This document shows positions 52,869 through 60,717 of a DNA stretch of 64,000 bases, piece by piece. The DNA lies in assembly GCF_934617235.1 (NCBI RefSeq), contig NZ_CAKTTZ010000007.1, positions 1 through 64,000 on the forward strand. Reading direction: 5' to 3'. Under the pieces are notes generated by a model, which worked only from the letters and a program-made list of their open reading frames with translations, was not told where the DNA came from and did not search any database. The DNA comes from an uncultured Ellagibacter sp. Lineage in GTDB: Bacteria; Actinomycetota; Coriobacteriia; Coriobacteriales; Eggerthellaceae. Numbering within the stretch: position 1 is the stretch's first letter; every line of letters begins with the position of its first letter. Made by a program: the position numbers and the translations under genes.

Positions 52869-55628
52869 CTACTCCGTACGCTCGACCTCTTTGACGACGT
52901 AGCCTTCGATGGTATCGCCGACCTTGAGGTCCTGGTAACCGCTGATGCCGATACCGCACTCGTAACCCTGCTTGACCGTCTTGACGTCGTCCTTGAAGCG
53001 ACGCAAGCTGGCGATTTCACCCTCGAAGACGACGGTGCCGTCGCGCACGATGCGCACCTTGTCCTCGCGATGAATCTCGCCGTCGGTGATGTAGCAACCG
53101 GCGATGGTGCCGACCTTGGGCACCTTGAAGGTCTCGCGGATCTCGGCAACACCGGTGTCTTCCTCGATGATATCGGGCGAGAGCAAACCGACGCGCGCAG
53201 CGTTGATGTCCTCGATCGCCTGATAGATGACGCGATACAGACGGATGTCGACCTTCTCCTTCTCAGCCTGCTGCTTGGACTTGCCGGTCGGGCGCACGTT
53301 GAAGCCGATGATGATGGCGTCGGAAGCCGCAGCGAGCGTAACGTCAGTTTCGGTGATACCGCCGACAGCAGAGTGCACGATGTTGATGCGCACCTCAGAC
53401 TGATCCATCTTCTCAAAGGCGTCGCGCAAGGCTTCAATCGAGCCCTGAACGTCGGCCTTCACGATAAGGTTCAAGTCGGTCTGTTTGCCCTCTTCGATGC
53501 GGCTGAACAGATCATCCAAGCTCATGTGGGACTTGGTCTCCTGCTCGGCGAGGCGGGCACGCAGCGCACGTTCCTCAGCGAGCTTGCGAGCATCGCGCTC
53601 GTCTTCGAACACGCGGAATTCGTCGCCTGCCGTCGGGACGCTGTTCAAACCGAGAATCTCAACAGGATCGGCGGGGCCAGCGGAATCGACATGCTTGCCG
53701 CGCGGGTCAATGAGCGCACGAACGCGACCATAGGACGTGCCCGCCACAACGGTGTCGCCGGGATGCAGGGTTCCGCGATGGATGAGCACGGTCGCAACCG
53801 GGCCGCGGCCCTTGTCGAGGTTCGCCTCGATGACGTAGCCGGAAGCCTCGGCATCGGGGTTCGCCTTGAGCTCAAGCACGTCAGCCTGGAGAAGAATCGT
53901 CTCGAGCAGGTCGTCGATGTGGAGCTTCTTTTTCGCGGAGACCTCGACGAACATGTTCTTGCCGCCCCACTCTTCGGGGATGACGCCGTGCTCGACGAGT
54001 TCCTGGCGAACGCGGTCAGGGTTCGCGCCGGGCTTGTCGATCTTGTTCACCGCGACGACGATGGGCACATCCGCCGCCTTCGCGTGGTTGATTGCCTCGA
54101 TGGTCTGCGGCATGACTCCGTCGTCGGCGGCAACGACGAGCACGATGACGTCGGTTACCTGGGCACCGCGGGCGCGCATGGCGGTAAACGCCTCGTGACC
54201 AGGGGTGTCGATGAAGGTAATCTGACGGCCGTCGATGTTGACAATCGATGCGCCGATGTGCTGGGTGATGCCGCCCGCTTCGCCCGCAGCGACGCCGGTG
54301 TGGCGGATTGCATCGAGCAACGAAGTCTTGCCGTGGTCGACGTGTCCCATAACGGTCACGACCGGCGGACGCGGCTTCAAGTCTTCCTCAGAGTCGTGGT
54401 ACACGACGGCATATTCCTCTTCGGGCGAAACGACGCGCACCTTGCGACCCATGTCGTCAGCGATGAGCTCGATGAGGTCATCAGACATAGATTGCGTAAG
54501 CGTCAGCGCCTGACCGAGCATGAACAGACGCTTGATCACGTCGTTCGGCTGCACGCCGAGAAGCTCGGCGAACTTGGCAACGGTTGCACCCTGGGGAATC
54601 TCCACGACGGAATCGTCGAGCACGAGCGTGGGGTCGAGGCCCTTCTGGATGGCCTCCATCTCCATGCGCTCGCGAGCCTCGGCCTGACGCTTCTCCTTGC
54701 GCTTCTTGCGGCGACCCTCTCCCTCATGGGAGTTCGCGGCGGCGACGGCAGCACGCGCCTCAGCGAGCACCTTGTCGCGCTGGAGCTTTTCGGCCTGAAC
54801 CGCCATCTGGGCATAACGATCTTCGCCCTGGCTCTGGTTTTGATTCTCGAGCTCGGGAACAACCTGCACGACGTTGCCGCGCTTGCCCTTCTTAGGACCG
54901 CGCTCACCCTTCGCGGGACGGTTGCCGCGCTCGGGCTTGGGCTTGTTGGCCTGCTCGGCCTTTTGTGCTTCGATGCGCTGCTTCTCGGACTCGATCTGGG
55001 AAAGCAGCGAGCTGAAGTTGGAAGACTTCTTGGCGGTGAGCACAGGCGCCGGGCCCTTGTGCTGCGTTGCGGGCTTGGAAGACTTCTTGCCGCGGGAGCG
55101 CAGCGCTTCCTCGACAGCCTGTTTCTTCGCAACTTCTGCCGCCATCTTCGCCGCACGAGCCTTGGCGCGCGCTTCAGCCTTCTCGCGGGCAACACGCTCC
55201 TTCTCGGACTCGATCTGGCTCGCAAGACCCTCGAAACCGCTGCTCACAGGAGCCTTTTTCGGTTCATGCTTGGGCTTCTCGGCGCGGGCATCAGCCTCAG
55301 GCGCCTGGCCTTCGCGACGAGCACGCTCGGCTTCGCGCAGTGCACGTTCCTTCTCGACGGCAGCGCGGCGATTGGCCTCTTCCTCGGCCTTCTTGCGCTC
55401 TTCTTCCGCCTTCTCCTCGGCAAGCTGCTTAGCTTCCTCGGCATCGATCTTGCCAGCACGCTGCTTGATCTCGGGCGAAAGATTCTTGCGAATCTTATCG
55501 ACGTAGGCATCGGCAAGCATGCTCGCATGGCTTTTCGCCGGTATCTTCATCTCGTGCAACCGGTCGAGCAATTCCTTGCTCGTCATGTCGAATTCTTTCG
55601 CCAATTCATGTACTCGCATGCTGGCCAT
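52869..55628 (-). CDS. infB: Translation initiation factor IF-2
   Basis: Delivers initiator tRNA to the 30S subunit. 919 residues. An N-terminal IF2_N fold (RVHELAKEFDMTSKELLDRL) is followed by a ~280-residue highly charged helical linker and a second IF2_N-like element (VVEIPQGATVAKFAELLGV). The G domain starts near residue 425 with GHVDHGKTSLLDAIR, DTPGHEAF and VNKIDKPG. C-terminal domains II-IV complete it. It follows ylxR by 12 nt in the nusA operon. Confidence 0.97.
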   Translation of the reverse strand: MASMRVHELAKEFDMTSKELLDRLHEMKIPAKSHASMLADAYVDKIRKNLSPEIKQRAGKIDAEEAKQLAEEKAEEERKKAEEEANRRAAVEKERALREAERARREGQAPEADARAEKPKHEPKKAPVSSGFEGLASQIESEKERVAREKAEARAKARAAKMAAEVAKKQAVEEALRSRGKKSSKPATQHKGPAPVLTAKKSSNFSSLLSQIESEKQRIEAQKAEQANKPKPERGNRPAKGERGPKKGKRGNVVQVVPELENQNQSQGEDRYAQMAVQAEKLQRDKVLAEARAAVAAANSHEGEGRRKKRKEKRQAEARERMEMEAIQKGLDPTLVLDDSVVEIPQGATVAKFAELLGVQPNDVIKRLFMLGQALTLTQSMSDDLIELIADDMGRKVRVVSPEEEYAVVYHDSEEDLKPRPPVVTVMGHVDHGKTSLLDAIRHTGVAAGEAGGITQHIGASIVNIDGRQITFIDTPGHEAFTAMRARGAQVTDVIVLVVAADDGVMPQTIEAINHAKAADVPIVVAVNKIDKPGANPDRVRQELVEHGVIPEEWGGKNMFVEVSAKKKLHIDDLLETILLQADVLELKANPDAEASGYVIEANLDKGRGPVATVLIHRGTLHPGDTVVAGTSYGRVRALIDPRGKHVDSAGPADPVEILGLNSVPTAGDEFRVFEDERDARKLAEERALRARLAEQETKSHMSLDDLFSRIEEGKQTDLNLIVKADVQGSIEALRDAFEKMDQSEVRINIVHSAVGGITETDVTLAAASDAIIIGFNVRPTGKSKQQAEKEKVDIRLYRVIYQAIEDINAARVGLLSPDIIEEDTGVAEIRETFKVPKVGTIAGCYITDGEIHREDKVRIVRDGTVVFEGEIASLRRFKDDVKTVKQGYECGIGISGYQDLKVGDTIEGYVVKEVERTE

Positions 55629-55640
55629 GTACCACTCCTC

Positions 55641-55937
55641 TTATTCTCTTCCGACGCAACGGCTCGTGTCGCGAGACATTTCGCCGGCGATGCGCTCTAA
55701 ATCCTGCTCACCGAGCTTCGTGCGAAGGGCTCGGTCAAGTTTACCCGCCTTACGTGCAGCGGCAAAGCACTCCGCGGAGCATACATACGCACCGCGCCCG
55801 GGAGCGCGCCCCGAAGGGTCGAAGGACACGACACCTTCAGGCGAGCGAACGATGCGCAAAAGCGCGCGCTTCGAATCGGCTGTGCCGCAGGCAACGCACG
55901 TACGCTGCTTCTTCTTTGTCGGTGTCGTCTGTGCCAT
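55641..55937 (-). CDS. ylxR: YlxR-family RNA-binding protein
   Basis: 98 residues from MAQTTPTKKKQRTCVACG. The conserved CVACG, GR-x-PGRGAYVC (SGRAPGRGAYVC) and LDRALR segments define the YlxR (DUF448) fold, probably RNA-binding and in some bacteria an RNase P partner. It is nearly always between nusA and infB, as here. Confidence 0.93.
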   Translation of the reverse strand: MAQTTPTKKKQRTCVACGTADSKRALLRIVRSPEGVVSFDPSGRAPGRGAYVCSAECFAAARKAGKLDRALRTKLGEQDLERIAGEMSRDTSRCVGRE

Positions 55938-55963
55938 TGTACGCTCCCGCAATCCCTCTACGC

Positions 55964-57181
55964 TTATTCTGCGTCATCCAAATCGGCATGGATACCGCAG
56001 AAACGGCTGTTGGGTCGTGCATGGTTGCGGCAGCGGTTGCCCTCTTCGTCCACAAAGGCGCACAAGCCCTCTTCATCCTCATCGATTTCGTCCTCATCGA
56101 TGAGGATATTCTCGTTGCGAAGGGGCGCGCCGGCAAAGCTAGCGCTCTTGATGTCGATATGCCAACCAGTCAGTCGCGCAGCAAGACGGGCATTCTGGCC
56201 CTCCTTGCCGATAGCGAGCGAAAGCTGGTCGTCGGGAACGACGACGGTCGCGTAGTTGTTCTCCTCGTCGATGATGACCTTCGTCACCTTCGCGGGCGAA
56301 AGCGCGTTTGCCACATAGACCGCTGGATCCTCGTTCCATTGAATGACGTCGACACGCTCGTTGCGCAGCTCCTCGACGACCATGCGCACACGGCTGCCCT
56401 TCGGGCCAACGCATGCGCCGACCGGATCGAGGTTGCGCTCGCGGGAGGCGACGGCAACCTTGGAGCGGGCGCCAGGCTCGCGGGCGATCGACTTGATCTC
56501 GACCACACCGTCATAGATTTCGGGGACTTCGATCTCAAAGAGACGGCGGATGAGGTCGGGATGCGTGCGGGAAACGATGATGGACGGACGCGCCTGGTCA
56601 CCGCGAGCCTTGGGAAGGTCGCTTGCAGGGTCGCGCACGTCGATGATCAGCACCTTCAGTCGCTGGTTGTGGCGGTAGTGCTCGTTGTTCGGGCGCTCGT
56701 TACGCTCGTTGGGGAGACGTTTCAAGTCGTAATGAGGAAGCTCAGCTTCGACACCGTCGCGAATCTTGATGATGGTGAAATCGGGCGTGCCCTGGAGCAC
56801 GGTACCTGTCACCAGGTCGCCCACACGATGCGAGAACTCCTGGTAGATGGACTGACGCCCCGCCTCGCGGACGATCGTGGAGATGACGCTCTTGGCGTTT
56901 TGCGCAGCGATACGACTCACGTCGTCGGGCGTCACGTCGCGCTCGGTGAACTCGGAATACTCACCGGTCTCCGGGTCGGGTTCCCCAACGGGGACAAGCT
57001 CGTACACGTAGATCTTGCCCGTCTGGCGGTCGATGGTGACGCGAGCGTCCCATTCGAGGTCGAGAATATGCTGATAGCTTTTAGCGAGCGAAGCCTCCAA
57101 GCGCTCGATCAGGTAGAACTCGTCGATTTTGCGTTCGTGAGCGAGAGCCTGCAGCGCTTCGATCAGTTCAGAGTTAGCCAC
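55964..57181 (-). CDS. nusA: Transcription factor NusA with C-terminal Cys/His tail
   Basis: Controls pausing, termination and antitermination. 405 residues: N-terminal RNA polymerase-binding domain (1-~125), S1 domain (VGDLVTGTVLQGTPDFTIIK), then two KH domains (AVASRERNLDPVGACVGPKG, SLAIGKEGQNARLAARLTG). Long acidic-repeat domains are absent, as in Gram-positive NusA. The final ~40 residues (after DEDEIDEDEEG) contain C-x9-C-x10-C-x2-H, which looks like a small zinc-binding motif not part of standard NusA. Confidence 0.95.
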   Translation of the reverse strand: MANSELIEALQALAHERKIDEFYLIERLEASLAKSYQHILDLEWDARVTIDRQTGKIYVYELVPVGEPDPETGEYSEFTERDVTPDDVSRIAAQNAKSVISTIVREAGRQSIYQEFSHRVGDLVTGTVLQGTPDFTIIKIRDGVEAELPHYDLKRLPNERNERPNNEHYRHNQRLKVLIIDVRDPASDLPKARGDQARPSIIVSRTHPDLIRRLFEIEVPEIYDGVVEIKSIAREPGARSKVAVASRERNLDPVGACVGPKGSRVRMVVEELRNERVDVIQWNEDPAVYVANALSPAKVTKVIIDEENNYATVVVPDDQLSLAIGKEGQNARLAARLTGWHIDIKSASFAGAPLRNENILIDEDEIDEDEEGLCAFVDEEGNRCRNHARPNSRFCGIHADLDDAE

Positions 57182-57199
57182 GTCTGGTCGCTTCCTTTC

Positions 57200-57667
57200 T
57201 TAGCTGAAGTCTACAGCGCCCACCACATGGGCGCGTTTGATGAGCGAGTAATCGATAGCGATGCGCGAACCGTCGATCTCGACGAGCACGTCATCGCCTT
57301 CCATGCCTTCGAGCATGCCGGTGAATGAGCTGCGTCCGTCGATAGGAGACGACGTTTTCACCACAACCTGCTCGCCAGAGAAACGGGTGAAGTGCTCCTT
57401 CGTTCGAAGGGGCCTATCTATTCCAGGAGAGGAAACCTCAAGCATGTAGGCACCAGGGAACGGATCGATCTCGTCCATGATGCGGTTGATCCATACCTGG
57501 GCGCTCGCGAGCTCGTCGAAGCTCACACCCTCGTCGGTGTCGATGAAGACGCGAATCGTCGGAGCCTTCTTCGACCCCATGATTTCAAGGGACACGATTT
57601 CGACCCCGCTGGCCTTAGCTGTGGGCTCGAGCGCATCGAGCAGTTTCTGTTCTTTGGCGGTGAGCAT
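57200..57667 (-). CDS. rimP: Ribosome maturation factor RimP
   Basis: 155-residue 30S assembly factor with the N-terminal alpha/beta domain (VEIVSLEIMGSKKAPTIRVFID, shown partly) and the YMLEVSSPGIDRPLRTKEHF motif, followed by an SH3-like C-terminal domain. First gene of the rimP-nusA-ylxR-infB operon, with AGGAAGGAGGCGAC before the start. Confidence 0.95.
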   Translation of the reverse strand: MLTAKEQKLLDALEPTAKASGVEIVSLEIMGSKKAPTIRVFIDTDEGVSFDELASAQVWINRIMDEIDPFPGAYMLEVSSPGIDRPLRTKEHFTRFSGEQVVVKTSSPIDGRSSFTGMLEGMEGDDVLVEIDGSRIAIDYSLIKRAHVVGAVDFS

Positions 57668-57995
57668 GTCGCCTCCTTCCTATGACGTATTCGTTGCACG
57701 CTTTCGTTGCAGAGCGGTGTTTTCGCCCCAACATACAAAGAAAGCGGGACGAAGCCCACTTTCTCAAAGAAGCGAAAGTATGATGCGCACCGCTGTGCAC
57801 AGTACATTATTTATACCACAGAAAGGGAAGTTTTGGCTAGCGAGAAGCTTCGCATCGCGCAAGTTCGCCACAATCCAGCGGCAAGCGGCACGGCAAGTAG
57901 GGAAGCATTCGCCGCGTCGCTCCCCTGTTTTCGAACATTCGTGTCGCATGGGAGCTCGCCTTTGCTCAAAGTACTTGCCGCCACGCTTATGCGCC
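57668..57995. other. Intergenic region and leader of the rimP-nusA-infB operon
   Basis: 328 nt between murB and rimP. It holds a candidate promoter on the minus strand, with TATAAATAAT at 57807-57816, and a hairpin at 57740-57765 in the would-be leader. Between 57820 and 57995 I see no further gene; the open frame there continues the wrong frame of murB. Confidence 0.55.
57740..57765 (-). terminator. Hairpin in the rimP leader, terminator or attenuator
   Basis: On the minus strand AGAAAGTGGG pairs with CCCGCTTTCT (one G-U pair) around a CTTCGT-type loop, followed by TTG. It lies downstream of the putative rimP promoter, so besides ending murB transcription it could regulate the nusA operon. 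Confidence 0.5.
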
Positions 57996-58901
57996 TTACC
58001 CCCACATGCGAACCTCGGGTTCGAGCATAACGCCCGAGTCCTCGAACACGCGGCGCTGCACCTCGGCGATGAGCGACTGCACATCGGCCGCCGTCGCATC
58101 GCCAGCATTCACGACAAACCCTGTGTGCTTGGTGGAAACCTGAGCTCCGCCAACCGAAAGGCCCCCAAGCCCCGCCTGATCGATGAGCGCCGCAGCAAAA
58201 TAGCCCTCCGGGCGCTTGAAGGTGCTTCCAGCAGAAGGCATATCGATCGGCTGCTTCGCCTCGCGCTTGCTCGTAAGCTCGTCCATACGCGCGCGGATGT
58301 CCTCCTCGGGTGCAGGGGAAAGCTCGAGGGTCGCAGCAACCACGACGTAGCGCGCGGCGTCGAACATGCTGTGACGGTACGACCATTCTGTCTCATCGCG
58401 AGGCACTTCCACGATGCGTCCCTCGGGGGTTACGCACGTGACCCGCACACACACCTGCGAGAATTCGCCGTCATAGGCGCCGGCGTTCATGATCGCGGCG
58501 CCGCCTATGGTGCCCGGGATGCCGCATGCGAACTCGTATCCCGAAAGACCCGCCGCCCGCGCCGCCTCGGCGACGTCCGCGTTCGTGGCGCCTGCTTCCG
58601 CAACGATGCGGGAGCCCTCGACGCGGATCGAAGAGAGATTGTCGCGAACCTCGATCACCACGCCGTCGACACCCTCGTCGGATACGAGCAAATCGCTTCC
58701 GCAACCGAGGACGCGCCAAGGTTCGCCCGCCTGCTCGCACGCAAGCACAACCTGCGACACTTCCGCAACGCTGCAGGGCGAGACGAACAGCTCGGCAGGG
58801 CCTCCGATCTTGAACGTGGTGTGGAGCGAAAGCGGCTCCGATAGGCGCACATTCGCCTTGCCAACGATGTCAGCAAGCCTCTCTGTCAGCGATTGATCCA
58901 T
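57996..58901 (-). CDS. murB: UDP-N-acetylenolpyruvoylglucosamine reductase
   Basis: FAD- and NADPH-dependent step of peptidoglycan precursor synthesis. 301 residues from MDQSLTERLADI (ATG 58901, behind GGAAAGGACGCGAAG). FAD-binding segments are HTTFKIGGPAELFV, GCGSDLLVSDEG and ACGIPGTIGGAAIMNAGAYDGE (given partly). The catalytic Ser is in PSAGSTFKRPEG, and the C-terminal Glu in MLEPEVRMWG. Monocistronic between leuA and rimP. Confidence 0.95.
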   Translation of the reverse strand: MDQSLTERLADIVGKANVRLSEPLSLHTTFKIGGPAELFVSPCSVAEVSQVVLACEQAGEPWRVLGCGSDLLVSDEGVDGVVIEVRDNLSSIRVEGSRIVAEAGATNADVAEAARAAGLSGYEFACGIPGTIGGAAIMNAGAYDGEFSQVCVRVTCVTPEGRIVEVPRDETEWSYRHSMFDAARYVVVAATLELSPAPEEDIRARMDELTSKREAKQPIDMPSAGSTFKRPEGYFAAALIDQAGLGGLSVGGAQVSTKHTGFVVNAGDATAADVQSLIAEVQRRVFEDSGVMLEPEVRMWG

Positions 58902-58973
58902 CTTCGCGTCCTTTCCTTTCAAAATCCGATGCGGCAGCGATTGGGGCCGCGAGGGGCTGGGCAAGGGCCGTTA

Positions 58974-59002
58974 GCAAAAGCGGCGCCCGAGATGAGCGCC
59001 GC
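58974..59002 (-). terminator. Terminator of leuA
   Basis: On the minus strand GCGGCGC pairs with GCGCCGC around a 9-nt loop, followed by TTTTGC, 27 nt after the leuA stop. Confidence 0.8.
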
Positions 59003-59028
59003 CGATGAGCAGAACAAACGCCCGAAAG

Positions 59029-60564
59029 CTACTTCTGCTGATGCTCCTTCTTATGGTTCAGCAGGCGGTTCAAAGCATTGACATAGGCGCGCGCCGAGGA
59101 CACGACGATATCGTTGTCGGCGCCGCGGCCAGAATACACTTCCCCATCGGGAGCGGTAACGCGAATGGTCACCTCGCCGAGCGCGTCAATGCCGCGCGTC
59201 ACACTCTGCACCGAGAACTCAGTCAAGTCGTTTTCAACCTGGACGATCTTGTTGACCGCCTTGTACATGGCGTCAATCGGACCGGTGCCGAAATCGCACG
59301 CGGTGACAACCTGATCGGCCTGATTGCGCAGGGTGACCGTAGCCGTCGGGATCATGTCGGTACCGCAAGATATCTGCACGCCCTCGAGCAGGTACACGGC
59401 GCTCACCTGACGATCGCGCTCGTGGATAAGGCTTTCGAGATCCTCGTCGTAGACTTCCTTCTTCTTGTCAGCAAGGTTCAAGAAGTCCTCGTAGATCTTG
59501 TCGAGCGCCTCGCCCTCGAACTCGTAGCCAAGCTCCTCGAGGCGATGCTTCAGAGCCGCATGGCCGCTGCGGGCAGTAAGCACAATCTGGCTCTGACCAG
59601 CCCCAACGTCGGCAGGATCGATGATCTCGTAGGTATCGCGCTTTTTAAGCACGCCGTCTTGGTGGATGCCCGAAGAATGCGCGAACGCGTTCGCACCGAC
59701 GATAGCCTTGTTCGCCTGGACGTTCATGCCGGTGATGGAGGACACAAGGCGGCTTGCCTTGGTGAATTCCCTCGTGTTGATGTCGGTATGCGCGTTGAGT
59801 TCTTCGCCATGCATGCGGATGCCCATCACGACTTCCTCGAGCGCGGTGTTGCCCGCACGCTCGCCAAGGCCGTTGATGGTGCACTCGACCTGGGTCGCGC
59901 CGTTCTTCACGCCTTCAAGCGCAAGCGCCGTCGCCATACCGAGGTCGTTGTGGCAGTGAACCGAGACCGTGACGTTCTCGATGCCGCGGACGTTCTCCAT
60001 AAGATACGCGATGCGGCGGCCGAATTCGGCGGGAAGCGAGTAGCCTGTGGTGTCGGGGATGTTGACGACCGTTGCGCCCGCATCGACGACTCGCTGGATG
60101 ACCTTCGCGAGGAACTCATAGTCCGAACGACCTGCATCTTCGGCGTAGAACTGCACGTCGTTCATATATTTCTTGGCATAGCGCACGCAATGTTCCGCAC
60201 GCTCGAGGCACTCGTCCTCGGTAATGTGCAGCTTGTCGTGCAGATGGCTCGGGCTCACGCCGAGACCCGTGTGGATGCGTGGGCGCTTCGCGTATTTGAG
60301 CGCCTCGGCAGCGCGGTCGATGTCCTTCTCGACAGCGCGCGTGAGACCGACGACCGTCGCATCGTCGCCAGCGAGCTCGGCGATCCGGCGAACGCTCTCG
60401 AAATCACCGGGGCTAGAAATGGGGAAACCCGCCTCGATCACGTCGACCTTCATGCGTAGTAGCTGACGCGCGACCACCAGTTTTTCTTCCGTGTTCATGG
60501 AGGCGCCCGGCGACTGCTCGCCGTCGCGCAACGTGGTGTCAAAAATATCGATCTTGCGCGTCAT
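59029..60564 (-). CDS. leuA: 2-isopropylmalate synthase
   Basis: First committed step of leucine synthesis from 2-oxoisovalerate and acetyl-CoA. 511 residues from MTRKIDIFDTTLRDGEQSPG (ATG 60564, behind AGAAAGGAACAACGAA). The metal-binding HxH is VSVHCHNDLGMATALA, and the signature NGLGERAGNTALEEVV follows. The C-terminal ~120 residues form the leucine-binding regulatory domain. It stands alone; leuB and leuCD are not in the window. No leader-peptide attenuator was seen. Confidence 0.95.
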   Translation of the reverse strand: MTRKIDIFDTTLRDGEQSPGASMNTEEKLVVARQLLRMKVDVIEAGFPISSPGDFESVRRIAELAGDDATVVGLTRAVEKDIDRAAEALKYAKRPRIHTGLGVSPSHLHDKLHITEDECLERAEHCVRYAKKYMNDVQFYAEDAGRSDYEFLAKVIQRVVDAGATVVNIPDTTGYSLPAEFGRRIAYLMENVRGIENVTVSVHCHNDLGMATALALEGVKNGATQVECTINGLGERAGNTALEEVVMGIRMHGEELNAHTDINTREFTKASRLVSSITGMNVQANKAIVGANAFAHSSGIHQDGVLKKRDTYEIIDPADVGAGQSQIVLTARSGHAALKHRLEELGYEFEGEALDKIYEDFLNLADKKKEVYDEDLESLIHERDRQVSAVYLLEGVQISCGTDMIPTATVTLRNQADQVVTACDFGTGPIDAMYKAVNKIVQVENDLTEFSVQSVTRGIDALGEVTIRVTAPDGEVYSGRGADNDIVVSSARAYVNALNRLLNHKKEHQQK

Positions 60565-60645
60565 TTCGTTGTTCCTTTCTAAAACGCTTGCGGTCTTATA
60601 CCGCGGCGAACATTTTAGCGCAGGCGCTTCGTCTCGAAGAAAAGA

Positions 60646-60688
60646 AGGGCCGCTGCCCTCGGGTTTCCCCGAAATCGGCAACGACCCT
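60646..60688. terminator. Bidirectional terminator between the topoisomerase gene and leuA
   Basis: A 12-bp stem (AGGGTCGTTGCC with GGCAGCGGCCCT on the minus strand, with G-U pairs) encloses TCGGG-GAAA-CCCGA. The minus strand continues TCTTTTCTTC and the plus strand CCACATTTTTTCC. It terminates the gene ending at 60718. Confidence 0.85.
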
Positions 60689-60717
60689 CCACATTTTTTC
60701 CTAGAAACCAGGTCGTG

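Noticed and set aside
52470..55700. 1076-codon open frame on the plus strand opposite infB and rbfA
   Set aside because: It is the mirror of GC-rich codon use in infB. The product is Leu/Asp/His/Arg-rich without family motifs, and infB on the other strand is unmistakable.
57811..58386. 191-codon minus-strand frame running past the end of murB
   Set aside because: Mostly the wrong frame of murB; Cys/Arg-rich without motifs.
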